Assembly (NCBI GenBank): GCA_023442485.1
Contig: JAEZZG010000067.1
Coordinates: 1 to 51,698 of the forward strand
From: Actinomycetes bacterium
Lineage (GTDB): Bacteria; Actinomycetota; Actinomycetes; Propionibacteriales; Propionibacteriaceae
Direction of reading: 5' to 3'
Length of the DNA stretch: 51,698 nucleotides
The notes below the pieces were generated by a model. It did no database searches. It was not told the DNA's origin and saw only the letters and a program-made list of their open reading frames with translations. The position numbers were made by a program, and so were the translations under genes. Below, piece by piece: positions 26,001 through 33,841 of this stretch (the first letter of the stretch is position 1; the number at the start of each line of letters is the position of its first letter).

Positions 26001-26321
26001 GCGGAGGAGGTGCCCAGCATCGATCTCGGGGCTGAGTCAACCGTAGATGATTCAGGCAACAGCTCCGCTGATTCCCGCGACGACATCGCTGAACCCGGCC
26101 ACGGTGAGGATGACCTTGCCGACGCCAGCCACGAGGTTGAGGCGAATCAGGATTTAGCCGGTGAGGGCGGCTCTGAAGATGAGGCCCAGGCGGAAGAGGT
26201 GAAGACCTCGACTCGCCGTGGACGAGCTAGGAGCGGGTCCAGGACAGGCAGTAGCCGCGAGGCGGGCAGGGGTAAAACTGCTCGTAGTGCCGTCTCTGCC
26301 GCGCGCCGTCGTTCTCGGTGA
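23058..26321 (+). CDS. rne: Ribonuclease E/G
   Basis: The main endoribonuclease for mRNA decay and rRNA maturation. The catalytic core occupies about residues 490-905. It includes the S1 RNA-binding part (ILVEHYVD to VDWDAYG), the DNase I-like site with metal ligands Asp795 (VIDVNTGKF) and Asp839 (VIDFIDM), and the zinc-link cysteines Cys897 and Cys900 (CPHCGGRGY). Long low-complexity arms flank it: an Arg/Ala/Thr/Glu-rich N-terminal half of about 480 residues and a Lys/Ser- and Glu/Ala/Arg-rich C-terminal 175 residues. Actinobacterial RNase E carries the core in the middle like this. The arms probably bind RNA and scaffold a degradosome. AGAGGA precedes the ATG. Confidence 0.95.
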   Translation: MVEQENISTESNSAGSEPNEGKAPAAAVRRRSSTRKKAADSKDTEVADSPAEEKPSGGTRTRRTRTASRTRSSAQTADTGAEQSASADTAAQETTTASAKATRRTRTAKTMPPEAPADGGAETQDTPAETTAPARTRRSTRRTSQATRATASTEATASEPSRDEPTPVAREVDPAGSGSDDQATVKKTTRTRRRGPVTRPAGPPRPLSAEVEAAIVAAEQNAADKQVETPANGATNSQRVDTQDFLDSLAAAIADDGASDGGDKSGRQPRELEKSPQAKQLGRRRSRELEAGDAEPSQRNDDATDSRVLTDSTEEGVSDGGERERSRRRRRGGRRRSADRERNLQAEDGSTTSAQPADADSVSESSADVTDTAVPASESEAGEATEVRSSRPKPHPVPQAVLTAESSSQERVRRRRRRRRGASGDDGESSDDVTIQIREPRRSSRTEETISDITSIEGSTRMEAKRQRRREGRAAVRRRAPILTEAEFLARRESVDRQLLIRQREEYTELAVLEDKILVEHYVDRPAATSSIGNIYLGRIQNVLPSMEACFIDIGRGRNAVLYAGEVDWDAYGEAGQSRKVEDVFKSGQTIIVQVSKDPVGAKGARLTAHLSIPGRFVVYSPNGHLSGISRKLPEGERGRLRSILADAVQNDASVIVRTAAEGASEAELRHDVQRLERIWADIERKAKQGSAPQQLYTEPDLTMRIIRDLFTEDFSEMVIQGLDGDDDIHTRIMEYLEQVSPMLSHRARKWDGSEDLFHHFRIDEQVAKALERKVFLPSGGSLVIDRTEAMTVIDVNTGKFTGSSGNLEATVTANNLEAAEEIVRQLRLRDIGGIIVIDFIDMVLPSNRELLLRRLVECLSRDRTRHQVAEVTSLGLVQMTRKRIGTGLAEAFTEECPHCGGRGYSRSDHPVDSQAPADGGERISHGKKKSGSDEHSSKKSKKKSKKKDKSASTDPVETGAEVAERDAGAEESMPQTQGLIAEEVPSIDLGAESTVDDSGNSSADSRDDIAEPGHGEDDLADASHEVEANQDLAGEGGSEDEAQAEEVKTSTRRGRARSGSRTGSSREAGRGKTARSAVSAARRRSR

Positions 26322-26339
26322 TCGAGGCAGTGACTTGGT

Positions 26340-26368
26340 TTGACCTTAGCCGAGAAGAAAAGTATTCT
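26340..26368 (+). promoter_or_regulatory. Promoter of rplU-rpmA
   Basis: TTGACC (26340-26345), a 17-bp spacer, TATTCT (26363-26368): the best promoter in the window. It lies just after the rne stop and should start transcription near 26375, giving a leader of about 170 nt. Confidence 0.7.
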
Positions 26369-26383
26369 TGATCCTCGGTACTT

Positions 26384-26514
26384 CGTCTGATGCTGACGTG
26401 TTTGCGTCATGTGCCACTGCCGAAAGGCATCGTTGGCGAGACGGAGTTTGAATCAAGAAGGGCACTTCGACGCCGTTGAGGCGTGATTCAACCCGTTAGG
26501 GTGAAACGAAGTGC
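26384..26514 (+). ncRNA. Structured 5' leader of rplU, candidate ribosomal-protein leader
   Basis: The transcript between the promoter and rplU is rich in helices. TGACG/CGTCA (26394-26409) and TGCC-GAAA-GGCA with a GNRA tetraloop (26418-26429) lie inside a CGTCT/AGACG closing helix (26384-26443). They are followed by a three-way junction: GCACTTCG (26462-26469) pairs with CGAAGTGC (26507-26514), enclosing hairpins ACGCC-GTTGA-GGCGT and TTCAaCCC-GTTA-GGGTGAA. The second domain ends 33 nt before the rplU start. Autogenous control by L21 or L27 is the natural hypothesis. Confidence 0.5.
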
Positions 26515-26547
26515 AACCAGTAGGAACTATACGAGAGTAGGTCAGGC

Positions 26548-26853
26548 GTGTACGCGATCGTGCGCAGTGGCAGCCGCCAACATAAGGTTGCGGTGGGCGA
26601 CATCGTCGAGATCGACAAGGTCGAAGACGAGGTGGGCAGCACTGTTGAGCTGCAGCCCGTCCTGCTTGTCGATGGCGATTCCGTCACTTCAGCTCAGGAT
26701 AAGCTCGCCAAGGTCTCGGTCTCTGCCGAGGTATTGGACGAAGTGAAGGGTCCCAAGATCCGGATTCTCAAGTACAAGAACAAGACTGGTTACAAGCGCC
26801 GTATGGGTCACCGCCAGCGCTATACCCAGGTCAAGATCACCGATATCAAGTGA
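26548..26853 (+). CDS. rplU: 50S ribosomal protein L21
   Basis: A large-subunit protein that binds 23S rRNA. The length of 101 residues is standard. The start YAIVRSGSRQHKV and the C-terminal GYKRRMGHRQ..TQVKI are the L21 signature. It begins with GTG at 26548, with AGGTCAGG upstream, and lies nine bases before rpmA. It is transcribed from its own strong promoter with a structured leader. Confidence 0.98.
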   Translation: MYAIVRSGSRQHKVAVGDIVEIDKVEDEVGSTVELQPVLLVDGDSVTSAQDKLAKVSVSAEVLDEVKGPKIRILKYKNKTGYKRRMGHRQRYTQVKITDIK

Positions 26854-26862
26854 GGCACTGAC

Positions 26863-27123
26863 ATGGCACATAAAAAGGGAGCTTCTAGTAGCCGCAACGG
26901 TCGTGACTCGAATGCGCAGCGCCTTGGGGTGAAGCGCTTCGGTGGTCAGATTGTCAACTGTGGCGAGATCATCGTTCGTCAGCGCGGCACCCACTTCCAC
27001 CCGGGTAACGGTGTTGGTCGTGGTGGCGATGACACCCTCTTCGCGCTGGTTGACGGCGCCGTGAAGTTCGGTATTCGCCGCGGGCGTCGCGTCGTCGACG
27101 TGATTCCGGTCGACGCAGCCTAG
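26863..27123 (+). CDS. rpmA: 50S ribosomal protein L27
   Basis: The ribosomal protein whose N-terminus reaches the peptidyl transferase centre. MAHKKGASSSRNGRDS is the classic start, with no Firmicutes-type cleavable extension. The length is 86 residues. It is co-transcribed with rplU and followed by a strong terminator, so obg is a separate unit. Confidence 0.98.
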   Translation: MAHKKGASSSRNGRDSNAQRLGVKRFGGQIVNCGEIIVRQRGTHFHPGNGVGRGGDDTLFALVDGAVKFGIRRGRRVVDVIPVDAA

Positions 27124-27148
27124 CTGAGACAACCCAAGGACTGATTTT

Positions 27149-27182
27149 GGTGGAAGCCTGTGCGGGCTTCCACCGTTGTTTT
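27149..27182 (+). terminator. Terminator after rplU-rpmA
   Basis: GGTGGAAGCC pairs perfectly with GGCTTCCACC around a six-base loop, followed by GTTGTTTT. Confidence 0.85.
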
Positions 27183-27558
27183 AAAACATTGCGACGATCA
27201 TCGGCCCTAAGAGTAAGACCGGGAAGCCAACCCCGATTACCCAGGCGACGATCATCGGCATCTTGGCGGAGGTGTCGCCTGATTTCACGGCTTTTCTTCC
27301 TTGACGAATGACGTAGACGGCAGGGGTGATAAACACCGCAACTGCGCCAATGTTAGATACCAGGCGCACCCAGTTCGGCGGGGGATTGGTCTTGTAGTGC
27401 AAGGACGGGTATCCGAATGCCGTCGTCAGCCCTTCACCGACGAGAATCGCGAGGAAGAAACTGAGGAAGAATGCTGCGATACCCCACCAGGCCTTACGGG
27501 TGAGTCGTCGTGCTTCATCTGATGCGTCCGAGTTGCTCATGCTGCCAAGAAAATTCAT
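27181..27558 (-). CDS. Small polytopic membrane protein, unknown function
   Basis: About 125 residues with three hydrophobic segments: WWGIAAFFLSFFLAILVGEG, then VRLVSNIGAVAVFITPAVYV, and a C-terminal VAWVIGVGFPVLLLGPMIVA. The N-terminus is short and charged. Starts at ATG 27558 or 27540 (MSNSDAS) are possible; neither has a good ribosome site. I do not recognise a domain. It is convergent with rpmA, whose terminator overlaps its stop, and divergent from obg. Confidence 0.6.
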   Translation of the reverse strand: MNFLGSMSNSDASDEARRLTRKAWWGIAAFFLSFFLAILVGEGLTTAFGYPSLHYKTNPPPNWVRLVSNIGAVAVFITPAVYVIRQGRKAVKSGDTSAKMPMIVAWVIGVGFPVLLLGPMIVAMF

Positions 27559-27726
27559 GTGGTCACTGTATCGACAAAGGTAATGAGTGTTGGAATTGGG
27601 GGAGAATAGACCCTTGGAATATGTCAGTAGGATGTGGGGAGGAAATCTGTACTCGAGAACTGTCGCGATACGGGTCACAACGGACGCTGTATCGTCAGGA
27701 GTCAACCTGAGCAAGAAGGAGCCGTG

Positions 27727-29322
27727 ATGGCAATCCCTAGTTTCGTAGATCTGGCGAAACTTCGCGTGATCGCTGGCCGTGGCGGTAACGGATGCGCTTC
27801 GATTCACCGCGAGAAATTCAAGCCGTTGGGCGGCCCCGACGGTGGCAACGGCGGCAACGGCGGCTCTGTGATTCTGCGCGTCGACGACCAAGTATCGAGT
27901 CTCATTGAATATCACCGCATGTCCGAACGTAAGGCCGGAAATGGCGAACATGGACGCGGCGACCACCAAGAAGGCGCGCGCGGTGCCGATATCGTCTTGC
28001 GCGTCCCTGAAGGCACCGTGGTTAGGGACCTCGACACCGGAGAGCTACTGGCCGACCTGACCGGTCATGGCACGGAGCTTGTCGTCGCCGAAGGCGGGCG
28101 TGGCGGCTTGGGGAATGAGGCTCTGGCGTCGAAGAGTCGACGCGCTCCCGGTTTTGCCCTCTTAGGTGAACCTGGCGAGGAAAGATTGATCTCGCTGGAA
28201 CTCAAGGTCGTTGCCGATATTGGACTGGTTGGTTTTCCCTCGGCTGGAAAGTCGTCCTTGATCGCCGCTATTTCGCGGGCAAAACCCAAAATTGCCGACT
28301 ACCCCTTCACAACCTTGGTCCCTAATCTGGGTGTGGTTGTTGCTGACGATGTGACCTATACCGTCGCAGACGTTCCCGGGCTGATCGAGGGAGCGAGTCA
28401 AGGCCGCGGTCTCGGGCATGAATTCCTACGTCACATTGAACGGTGCCGCGCCATCGTCCACGTCATCGACTGCGCAACCTATGAACCGGGGCGAGACCCC
28501 TTGACGGATCTATCCACCATCGAACGCGAATTGACTAATCATGGAGGCCTGGATCACTGTCCGAGGCTGGTCGCGTTGAACAAGATTGACGTCCCCGACG
28601 GTGCAGACCTTGCCGAGATTGCTCGCCCAGATATTGAAGCCCTCGGCTACCGCGTGTTTCCGATTTCCACGAAGACCTCCCAGGGGCTGACTGAGCTGAT
28701 CTTCGCGATGGCGGACCTGGTCAAACACAGCGTCATCGAAGCGGAGAAGTCACCCACCGTGCAGATTCTGCGGCCAAAGCCAGTCAACGAAGGTGACGAG
28801 TTCACGATTCGCCGCAAGGGTGACGGCATGGGTGGTTTCGTCTGGGCTGTCTCTGGTCACAAACCCGATCGCTGGGTAGACCAGACCGACTTCCGCAATG
28901 ACGAAGCAGTGGGTTACCTCTCCGACCGACTAAACCGCTTAGGTGTAGAGGCAAAACTGCTGGAGCTAGGAGCCAAACCCGGCGACGCCGTCTCCATCGG
29001 CCGTGGCAGCCCAGTGGTTTTTGACTTCCAACCCCAGATCGACTCCGGAGCAGAACGCCTCGGACGACGCGGGCACGACATCCGTCTCGAAACCGAGCGC
29101 CCATCCGCCACCCGCCGCCGCGAACTCGACGCTGCCTATCACGCAGTCCAAGGTGATGGACTGTCGCGGGCTGAGCGCGGTCTCCAAGAGTTGATGGGGC
29201 AGTCTGATCTTGACGACTCGGAAACGATCTGGGAGGGCACGGCCAATCCCAGCCGTGCTGAGACCGTCTGGGACGTCGACCAATGGGATTCGGAGTGGGG
29301 CGAATCGAATGATGATGACTAG
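27727..29322 (+). CDS. obg: GTPase Obg/CgtA
   Basis: A ribosome-associated GTPase in 50S assembly and the stringent response. The N-terminal glycine-rich Obg fold (GGPDGGNGGNGGSV) spans 1-160. The G domain follows, with G1 GFPSAGKSS at 169-177, G3 DVPGL at 215-219 and the NKID motif further on. An OCT domain at about 345-430 recalls actinobacterial homologues. A further acidic tail extends to residue 531. The frame is open from 27634, but AAGGAG five bases before the ATG at 27727 sets the start. It overlaps proB by several bases. Confidence 0.96.
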   Translation: MAIPSFVDLAKLRVIAGRGGNGCASIHREKFKPLGGPDGGNGGNGGSVILRVDDQVSSLIEYHRMSERKAGNGEHGRGDHQEGARGADIVLRVPEGTVVRDLDTGELLADLTGHGTELVVAEGGRGGLGNEALASKSRRAPGFALLGEPGEERLISLELKVVADIGLVGFPSAGKSSLIAAISRAKPKIADYPFTTLVPNLGVVVADDVTYTVADVPGLIEGASQGRGLGHEFLRHIERCRAIVHVIDCATYEPGRDPLTDLSTIERELTNHGGLDHCPRLVALNKIDVPDGADLAEIARPDIEALGYRVFPISTKTSQGLTELIFAMADLVKHSVIEAEKSPTVQILRPKPVNEGDEFTIRRKGDGMGGFVWAVSGHKPDRWVDQTDFRNDEAVGYLSDRLNRLGVEAKLLELGAKPGDAVSIGRGSPVVFDFQPQIDSGAERLGRRGHDIRLETERPSATRRRELDAAYHAVQGDGLSRAERGLQELMGQSDLDDSETIWEGTANPSRAETVWDVDQWDSEWGESNDDD

Positions 29323-30541
29323 CGAGGATCAGCTTCGCGCTCACATCGGGGCTGCGCATCGAATCGTGGTCAAGTTCGGCTCGTCTTCGCTGACGACGGC
29401 TGCCGGCGGAATCGATACCGAGCGGCTGGAGCATTTCGTCGAGATTCTTGCTCGCGAACACCATCAAGGACGCCAGGTAGTGTTGGTGTCGTCTGGGGCG
29501 GTCGCGGCTGGATTGGCCCCGCTGCAGTTGGCCCGACGTCCCAGGGACCTCGCCAACATTCAAGCCGCAGCCTCCGTTGGGCAAGGGCTACTGATCCAGC
29601 ACTACAACGAGGCCTTCTTAGATCATTCCGTCCAGATCGGGCAGGTCTTGCTCACCGTCGATGACGTCACCCGTCAATCTACCTACCGAAACGCTTTCCG
29701 CACGATCGTTCGGCTTCTTCACCTAGGCGTCATCCCGATCGTCAACGAGAATGACACGGTAGCAACCCACGAGCTTCGCTTCGGCGACAATGACCGGCTC
29801 GCGGCCCTCGTCGCAGGCTTGGTGCGGGCAGACTCTCTCATTATTTGTTCCGACGTCGATGCCCTCTACACCCATCATCCTTCCGATCCTCAGGCTAAGA
29901 AGATTTCTTTCGTCGAGGACTGCGACGGGCTCACTGTCGACACCAACAGTGCCGGATCATCCCTTGGGACGGGAGGAATGGCCACCAAGATCGAGGCTGC
30001 ATCGATCGCGACCCACGCCGGGATACCGGTGTTACTGTCCCATTCCAACCAGCTCACCGAGGCCCTTCAAGGCAGGGGATCGGGGACAGTGTTCGCGCCG
30101 GCACGATCCAAACGTATCTCCCGCAGGTTGCTGTGGATTGAACAAGCGAGTGTATCGCGTGGCTCAATCACATTGGATCAGGGCGCGGTCAAGGCAGTCA
30201 CCGGTCGCCGTGCGTCGCTGCTAGCTGTTGGGATCACCTCGGTTGACGGGAGTTTCCATTCTGGGGACCCGGTGGACCTCCTCGATAGCGAAGGCGTCGT
30301 GATTGCTCACGGTCTGACGAACTACTCAGCCTCCGATTTACTCGTCATGATGGGCAAGAACACCAGCGAACTTGCAGATTCCCTCGGAGCGATGTTTAGC
30401 CGCGAAGTAGTTCACGCTGACGTCCTCGCGGTGACGGCAGCCGGACGAGCAAAGGCGCGCAATGTTGTGAAGGCGACGAAATCAGTGTCGCCAACCAGCA
30501 CAGCCGTCACCGAGACCACCGATTCCGCTGACGGGCACTGA
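29309..30541 (+). CDS. proB: Glutamate 5-kinase
   Basis: The first enzyme of proline synthesis, phosphorylating the gamma-carboxyl of glutamate. VKFGSSSL at about 21-28 and VSSGAVAAG bind ATP and glutamate; the amino acid kinase domain extends to about residue 260. A PUA RNA-binding-type domain follows (about 275-365), and a Ser/Thr-rich tail ends the protein. Three consecutive ATG codons (29309, 29312, 29315) overlap the end of obg; the first gives 410 residues. Coupled expression with obg is the usual actinobacterial arrangement. Feedback inhibition by proline is a family property. Confidence 0.94.
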   Translation: MMMTSEDQLRAHIGAAHRIVVKFGSSSLTTAAGGIDTERLEHFVEILAREHHQGRQVVLVSSGAVAAGLAPLQLARRPRDLANIQAAASVGQGLLIQHYNEAFLDHSVQIGQVLLTVDDVTRQSTYRNAFRTIVRLLHLGVIPIVNENDTVATHELRFGDNDRLAALVAGLVRADSLIICSDVDALYTHHPSDPQAKKISFVEDCDGLTVDTNSAGSSLGTGGMATKIEAASIATHAGIPVLLSHSNQLTEALQGRGSGTVFAPARSKRISRRLLWIEQASVSRGSITLDQGAVKAVTGRRASLLAVGITSVDGSFHSGDPVDLLDSEGVVIAHGLTNYSASDLLVMMGKNTSELADSLGAMFSREVVHADVLAVTAAGRAKARNVVKATKSVSPTSTAVTETTDSADGH

Positions 30542-30581
30542 CCGTCGCGAACACCGATACCGCACTGATAAGGAGACTTCT

Positions 30582-31247
30582 GTGGAGTTAGTCATCTCCA
30601 TCCTCGGTTGGGCAGCGGCCTTGATCGGCGCTGTGACCACTTTGCCGCAGTTGATCAAAATCTTGCGTTCTGGCACCACTGCCGGCATTTCGCTGACGAA
30701 CTTCCAGTTGCTTCTGGCTAACTTCATCGCTTGGGTGGGGCACGGCGTGATCATGGCGCGCCCCTATTTCTGGCTGACCAATGCGTGCTTATTGGTCATC
30801 AACATCGTCATCTTGCGCAAGATCATCGTTCACCGAGTTCTCAATCCGGTGACCCCGTGGATCATGGGCACGATCATCGGATTCGCTCTGATCGGGGTCG
30901 ATCTGTGGTCCCACGTTGCCTTCGGCGTCTTGGTGCTATTCCCGCAGGGATTCGGGGCCCTCGCCCAGGTGATAGATATTGCCCGCAAGATCGATATCTC
31001 TGGCCTATCCGGGCTCTACATCTTCATCTCTTTCTTCATTCAGCTTCTGTGGCTGATCTGGGCCCTACTTGCCCGCGACACGGCGGTGATCATGGCGGCC
31101 TCGGTCCAAGGATCGATCGCTTTGGTGGCTTTCTTGTGGCTCGTGGCCCGAAACTTCGGGGCCAGCCCGATTTTCCCGATCGATAATCAAGCCCCAGCCG
31201 TCCAGATCGAGGTTCCAGCCCGTGGATCGGCTAGGGTGGGGGCATGA
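30582..31247 (+). CDS. PQ-loop (SWEET-like) seven-helix membrane protein
   Basis: A 221-residue protein with an internal duplication: two PQ-loop triple-helix units joined by a linker helix. The first PQ is Pro22-Gln23 in TTLPQLIKILRS, the second Pro121-Gln122 in LFPQGFGALAQVIDIARK. Both are followed by a Ser/Gly-rich turn (TAGISLT; DISGLSG). Such proteins are known as SWEET/SemiSWEET sugar facilitators and as lysosomal amino-acid exporters. AAGGAG precedes the GTG start at 30582. It lies between proB and proA and overlaps proA by four bases (ATGA), so it belongs to the proline operon. That context suggests an amino acid or osmolyte substrate, which is inference. Confidence 0.8.
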   Translation: MELVISILGWAAALIGAVTTLPQLIKILRSGTTAGISLTNFQLLLANFIAWVGHGVIMARPYFWLTNACLLVINIVILRKIIVHRVLNPVTPWIMGTIIGFALIGVDLWSHVAFGVLVLFPQGFGALAQVIDIARKIDISGLSGLYIFISFFIQLLWLIWALLARDTAVIMAASVQGSIALVAFLWLVARNFGASPIFPIDNQAPAVQIEVPARGSARVGA

Positions 31248-32488
31248 CGGTACATAGTCAAGCCAAACTCGCCAAAGACGCCGCCTATCAACTGGCGCAT
31301 CTGTCTCGACAAGTCAAAGACGCTGCTCTGAAAGCTATGGCCGAGGCCTTGACTGGGGCCGAAGCGGCTATCTTGGAAGCCAATCTCGGCGACGTTGAGG
31401 CCGCACGCGCTGCAGGCATGTCGGATTCCCTCGTGGATCGGCTGACTCTGACCCCAGCCCGCATTGCGGACATGGCTAAGGGATTGATCGATCTGACCGC
31501 ACTGGGCGATCCGGTCGGCGAGGTGATTCGGGGCTGGACGACTCCGTCCGGTCTCGATATTCGCCAAGTGAGAGTCCCGCTGGGCGTGGTTGGGATCATC
31601 TATGAGGCGCGCCCCAACGTGACCGCTGACGCTGCCGGTATCTGTCTAAAAGCTGGGAATGCGGCTTTGCTGCGCGGATCGTCGTCGGCTAAGAATTCCA
31701 ATCTCGCAATCGTCAAGGCTCTTCAAGATGGTCTCGTGTGTGCCGGACTCGACCCCAATGCTGTCCAGCTCATCTGTGGGCCGCGCGAAGTCACCACCGA
31801 GATGATGAATGCCCGTGGATTGATTGACGTGCTGATCCCGCGCGGGGGAGCAGGCCTGATCAAAGCCGTGGTTGAGGGATCGTCGGTTCCGGTGATCGAA
31901 ACCGGCACCGGCAACTGCCATCTCTTTGTCGATGCCTCTGCCGATATCGATGTGGCCTTGGCCATCATGCTCAACGCCAAGGTGCAACGCCCCTCTGTGT
32001 GCAATGCCATCGAGACGATGCTGGTACACGAATCCATTGCGGACGAGTTCTTGCCGAAAGCCATTGATGCTCTCGATGCTGCCGGAGTGACGATCCACGG
32101 TGATGAGCGGGTGCTGGCTTATGCCCCTGATCTGGTCGTCGAGGCGACTGAGTCAGATTATGAGACGGAATATCTCAGTCTTGACTTGGCGGTGAAGGTG
32201 GTCGCTGATATTGATGAAGCCATCGCCCATATTCGCCACCATACGACCGGCCATTCCGAGACTATCGTCACCAATGAGGTGTCTGCTCAGCGCAGATTCA
32301 CGCGTGGAGTGGATGCCGCTGCCGTCTTGGTCAACGCCTCCAGTCGCTTCGTCGACGGTGGCCAGTTCGGCTTCGGCGCAGAGATTGGCATCTCCACCCA
32401 GAAACTACACGCGCGCGGCCCGATGGGGGTGGCGGAGATGACCTCGACGAAGTTCATCGTGGAAGCCTCCGGTGCGGTCCGTGACTAG
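31244..32488 (+). CDS. proA: Glutamate-5-semialdehyde dehydrogenase (gamma-glutamyl phosphate reductase)
   Basis: It reduces gamma-glutamyl phosphate to the semialdehyde with NADPH, the second step to proline. The catalytic Cys253 lies in KVQRPSVCNAIE, and VVGIIYEARPNVT at about 115-127 is diagnostic. The length of 414 residues is standard. Its ATG overlaps the TGA of the PQ-loop gene. With proB it forms the complete pathway up to the spontaneous cyclisation; proC is elsewhere. Confidence 0.97.
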   Translation: MTVHSQAKLAKDAAYQLAHLSRQVKDAALKAMAEALTGAEAAILEANLGDVEAARAAGMSDSLVDRLTLTPARIADMAKGLIDLTALGDPVGEVIRGWTTPSGLDIRQVRVPLGVVGIIYEARPNVTADAAGICLKAGNAALLRGSSSAKNSNLAIVKALQDGLVCAGLDPNAVQLICGPREVTTEMMNARGLIDVLIPRGGAGLIKAVVEGSSVPVIETGTGNCHLFVDASADIDVALAIMLNAKVQRPSVCNAIETMLVHESIADEFLPKAIDALDAAGVTIHGDERVLAYAPDLVVEATESDYETEYLSLDLAVKVVADIDEAIAHIRHHTTGHSETIVTNEVSAQRRFTRGVDAAAVLVNASSRFVDGGQFGFGAEIGISTQKLHARGPMGVAEMTSTKFIVEASGAVRD

Positions 32489-32516
32489 TCGGCGCACCTG
32501 ATCAGTAAGGAATGAT

Positions 32517-33272
32517 GTGAGTCAATCGCAGGCAGAGTCCGTGGAGATGCCAGAACCTCCGCAGACGGGGTTAGCGCACGCTGAGGACACGGCCCGTCCT
32601 GGTCGTCGCTATCGGCTAGGCGTGATGGGTGGGACTTTCGATCCGATTCACCACGGCCACTTGGTTGCTGCTTCTGAGGTGGCGTCGAGATTCGACCTCG
32701 ACGAGGTGGTGTTCGTCCCTACTGGTGTGCCGTGGCAAAAACGTGACCGCAGAGTGTCTCAGGCCGAAGACCGCTATCTGATGACGGTGATCGCGACGGC
32801 CTCGAATCCTAGGTTCTCGGTGAGTCGAGTCGATATTGACCGTCCTGGGGATACCTACACCGTCGACACCTTGCGTGATCTGCGTGCCCAACGTGGCCCA
32901 GAGGTTGATCTTTACTTCATCACAGGTGCCGATGCCTTGGCCCAGATCTTGACGTGGCACGGCGCCGATGAACTATTCAATCTGGCGAACTTTGTCGGTG
33001 TTTCACGGCCTGGCGTGCCGTTGAGTAAGAGCGAGATCGCCCACCTTCCGATGGACAGGGTTACCTTGCTGGAGGTGCCTGCGATGGCGATCTCGTCGAC
33101 CGATTGTCGGATCAGGGTGCGTGACTCGCGCCCGATTTGGTATCTCGTCCCCGACGGTATCGTCCAGTACATCAACAAGCGTGGCCTCTATCGTGACCCT
33201 GATCCTGGCGAGAAGATTCCGCGCCCGATCAACCCGGAAGATGTCGTTATTCCTTCCACGATGGCGGAGTAG
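32517..33272 (+). CDS. nadD: Nicotinate-nucleotide adenylyltransferase
   Basis: It forms deamido-NAD from nicotinate mononucleotide and ATP. The nucleotidyltransferase motif GGTFDPIHHGHL is at 38-49 and ISSTDCRIR near 195 binds ATP. The protein has 251 residues, about 35 more than usual at the N-terminus, where the sequence is polar and poorly conserved. The GTG at 32517 has TAAGGA upstream. The order proA - nadD - rsfS - phosphatase matches other actinomycetes. Confidence 0.95.
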   Translation: MSQSQAESVEMPEPPQTGLAHAEDTARPGRRYRLGVMGGTFDPIHHGHLVAASEVASRFDLDEVVFVPTGVPWQKRDRRVSQAEDRYLMTVIATASNPRFSVSRVDIDRPGDTYTVDTLRDLRAQRGPEVDLYFITGADALAQILTWHGADELFNLANFVGVSRPGVPLSKSEIAHLPMDRVTLLEVPAMAISSTDCRIRVRDSRPIWYLVPDGIVQYINKRGLYRDPDPGEKIPRPINPEDVVIPSTMAE

Positions 33273-33312
33273 ACGATGACCGGCTACATCGCCATTTCAC
33301 CTAGTCATCGTC
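33272..33312 (+). terminator. Hairpin immediately after nadD
   Basis: GACGATGAC (33272-33280) pairs perfectly with GTCATCGTC (33304-33312). The 9-bp stem starts at the last base of the stop codon and has a 23-base loop. There is no T-run, so it may attenuate rather than end transcription before rsfS. Confidence 0.4.
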
Positions 33313-33400
33313 CCCATGCTTGGATTAGTGACCGCTCAATGCCCAGGTAATTCCACCCCAACCGGGTTTCCCAATCATCCGCTAGAGGAAAAGAGATTCT

Positions 33401-33817
33401 ATGACTGCATCCGATCAAGCCCTCGATATTGCCCGACGCGCAGCCCAAGTGGCTAGCGACAAGAAAGGCCACGACATCGTCGCCTTCGACGTTTCCGAGC
33501 AGCTCGCCATCACCGATATTTTCCTGGTGATCTCTGCTGACAATGACCGCCAGGTGTCGTCCGTCGTGGACGCGGTCGAAGAGGAGCTGTTGAAAGCGAA
33601 GGTCAAGTGTGTCCGGCGTGAAGGGGACCGAGACGCGCGTTGGGTGCTGCTGGACTTCCTCGACGTCGTAGTCCACATCCAGCAGCCTCAGGAGCGTCAA
33701 CTCTATTCGCTGGAGCGCTTGTGGAAGGACTGCCCCCAGATCGAATTGGGTATTGTCAACCCGGAACCGAGTGTACTCGGGGACAATGAGGCCGTCAGCG
33801 CCCGCGTCAACGATTAG
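33401..33817 (+). CDS. rsfS: Ribosomal silencing factor RsfS (YbeB/Iojap)
   Basis: It binds L14 and prevents joining of subunits when nutrients are short. The 138-residue sequence has the family signature: DISEQLAITDIFLVIS-like strand (here DVSEQLAITDIFLVIS), then RREGDRDARWVLLDFLDVVVHI. The ATG at 33401 follows an AGAGGAAAAGAG ribosome site. It lies between nadD and a histidine phosphatase, as in Mycobacterium. Confidence 0.96.
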   Translation: MTASDQALDIARRAAQVASDKKGHDIVAFDVSEQLAITDIFLVISADNDRQVSSVVDAVEEELLKAKVKCVRREGDRDARWVLLDFLDVVVHIQQPQERQLYSLERLWKDCPQIELGIVNPEPSVLGDNEAVSARVND

Positions 33818-33841
33818 CTGCAGATCATCAGGAAGAGTGCC

